From Halococcus morrhuae DSM 1307 (lineage in GTDB: Archaea; Halobacteriota; Halobacteria; Halobacteriales; Halococcaceae): 64,000 nucleotides of DNA. Of this stretch, positions 63,677-64,000 are shown one piece after another; the stretch's first letter is position 1, and each line of letters opens with the position of its first letter. The stretch lies in contig NZ_AOMC01000015.1 in NCBI RefSeq assembly GCF_000336695.1, positions 1-64,000 on the forward strand, in the 5' to 3' direction. The position numbers and the translations under genes were made by a program. The notes beneath the pieces were generated by a model. The model had not been told where the DNA came from and made no database searches. It saw only the letters and a list, made by a program, of their open reading frames with translations.

Positions 63677-64000
63677 ATGCTCCAGTACGTGACGACCAAC
63701 GAGGGGAAGGTCCGCGAGGCGCGCGACTACATGGCCTGCGAGCAGTTCGACTTCGACTACACCGAGATCCAGAGCGACGACCTCGGCGCGATCGCCGCCC
63801 ACGGCGCGCGCGAGGCCTACCGCGAGGCGGACGAACCGATCCTCGTCGACGATGCCGGACTGTTCGTCGACGTTCTAGACGGGTTTCCTGGCCCCTACTC
63901 ATCGTACGTCGAGGACACCCTCGGTATCGAGCGTGTCCAAGAACTCGTCGCCCACGAAGAAAACCGACGGGCGGCCTTCCGCTGTGTGCTCGCCTACTGC
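63677..64000 (+). CDS. Non-canonical purine NTP pyrophosphatase (RdgB/Ham1), partial
   Basis: 108 residues from ATG 63677 to the window edge. TTNEGKVREA is the phosphate-binding start and VDDAGLFVD the metal site of the family, which removes dITP and XTP from the nucleotide pool. The C-terminal half lies outside the window. The link with purine metabolism in the earlier block is thematic only. Confidence 0.92.
   Translation, partial: MLQYVTTNEGKVREARDYMACEQFDFDYTEIQSDDLGAIAAHGAREAYREADEPILVDDAGLFVDVLDGFPGPYSSYVEDTLGIERVQELVAHEENRRAAFRCVLAYC

Overview
The window is chromosomal DNA from a haloarchaeon (class Halobacteria). The signs are very high GC with GC-rich third codon positions, strongly acidic proteins, archaeal information-processing genes (aIF2-gamma, Rpo7, Spt4, S24e, S27ae, the Kae1-Bud32 fusion, group II thermosome, Trm1), the archaeal lipid gene carS, Tat-type signal peptides and short TATA boxes about 25 nt upstream of apparently leaderless starts. 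The genus cannot be fixed from the sequence; the intergenic GC-rich repeats remind me of Halococcus, but that is an impression only. The left end is an assembly artefact: bases 5-23 are the Tn5/Nextera mosaic end, so the first gene is cut by library adapter and not by biology.

Layout. 0-13 kb: housekeeping and redox genes (AidB-like acyl-CoA dehydrogenase, endonuclease IV, lipoate ligase, a glycosyltransferase, universal stress protein, threonine aldolase, a disulfide-type flavoprotein reductase, a methyltransferase, a DHH/RecJ-like nuclease). 13.5-16.1 kb: a hemC-SUMT-hemD tetrapyrrole operon with 4-base overlaps. 16.5-21.4 kb: carS, proline dehydrogenase, pyrE, an arylsulfotransferase-like membrane protein and small proteins; a 122-bp nested inverted repeat (MITE-like) follows pyrE. 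21.6-24.3 kb: an SCP2 protein / acyl-CoA dehydrogenase / HTH regulator operon and tRNA-Gln(TTG). 24.3-29.1 kb: an iron block with a DtxR-type regulator, a ferritin-like protein and the sufC-sufB-sufD operon, whose upstream region carries two palindromes. 31.3-39.1 kb: a purine-salvage/catabolism block with an amidohydrolase (adenosine or deoxyadenosine deaminase type), adenine deaminase, an AzgA-type NCS2 permease and a two-subunit molybdenum hydroxylase with no FAD subunit beside it. 39.2-49.5 kb: transporters and membrane proteins, including an ABC exporter, Trm1, three tandem YihY/BrkB paralogues and a PAP2 phosphatase. 49.5-51.8 kb: glnA divergent from an Lrp-type regulator, with a palindrome in the glnA leader. 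52.1-57.3 kb: thermosome, a DUF5787-like protein that I read as a possible iron-sulfur PD-(D/E)XK nuclease, a HAD dehalogenase-like protein and a secreted ferritin-like protein. 57.4-64 kb: the conserved archaeal translation/transcription cluster, interrupted at 60.5-61.1 kb by what looks like two gene remnants joined at a deletion point.

Operons are tight (1-4 base overlaps). Several convergent neighbours share a stop region (CTAG or CTAA). Four intergenic gaps between codirectional genes hold two related families of GC-rich repeats, and two of these gaps end in similar hairpin terminators.

The best candidates for something not well described are the DUF5787-like nuclease candidate (53938-54903), the nested inverted-repeat element (19271-19394), the purine block with a two-subunit molybdenum hydroxylase carrying a cysteine tail, the triple BrkB array, and the suf and glnA palindromes. 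No CRISPR array, rRNA, complete insertion sequence, integrase or prophage was seen.
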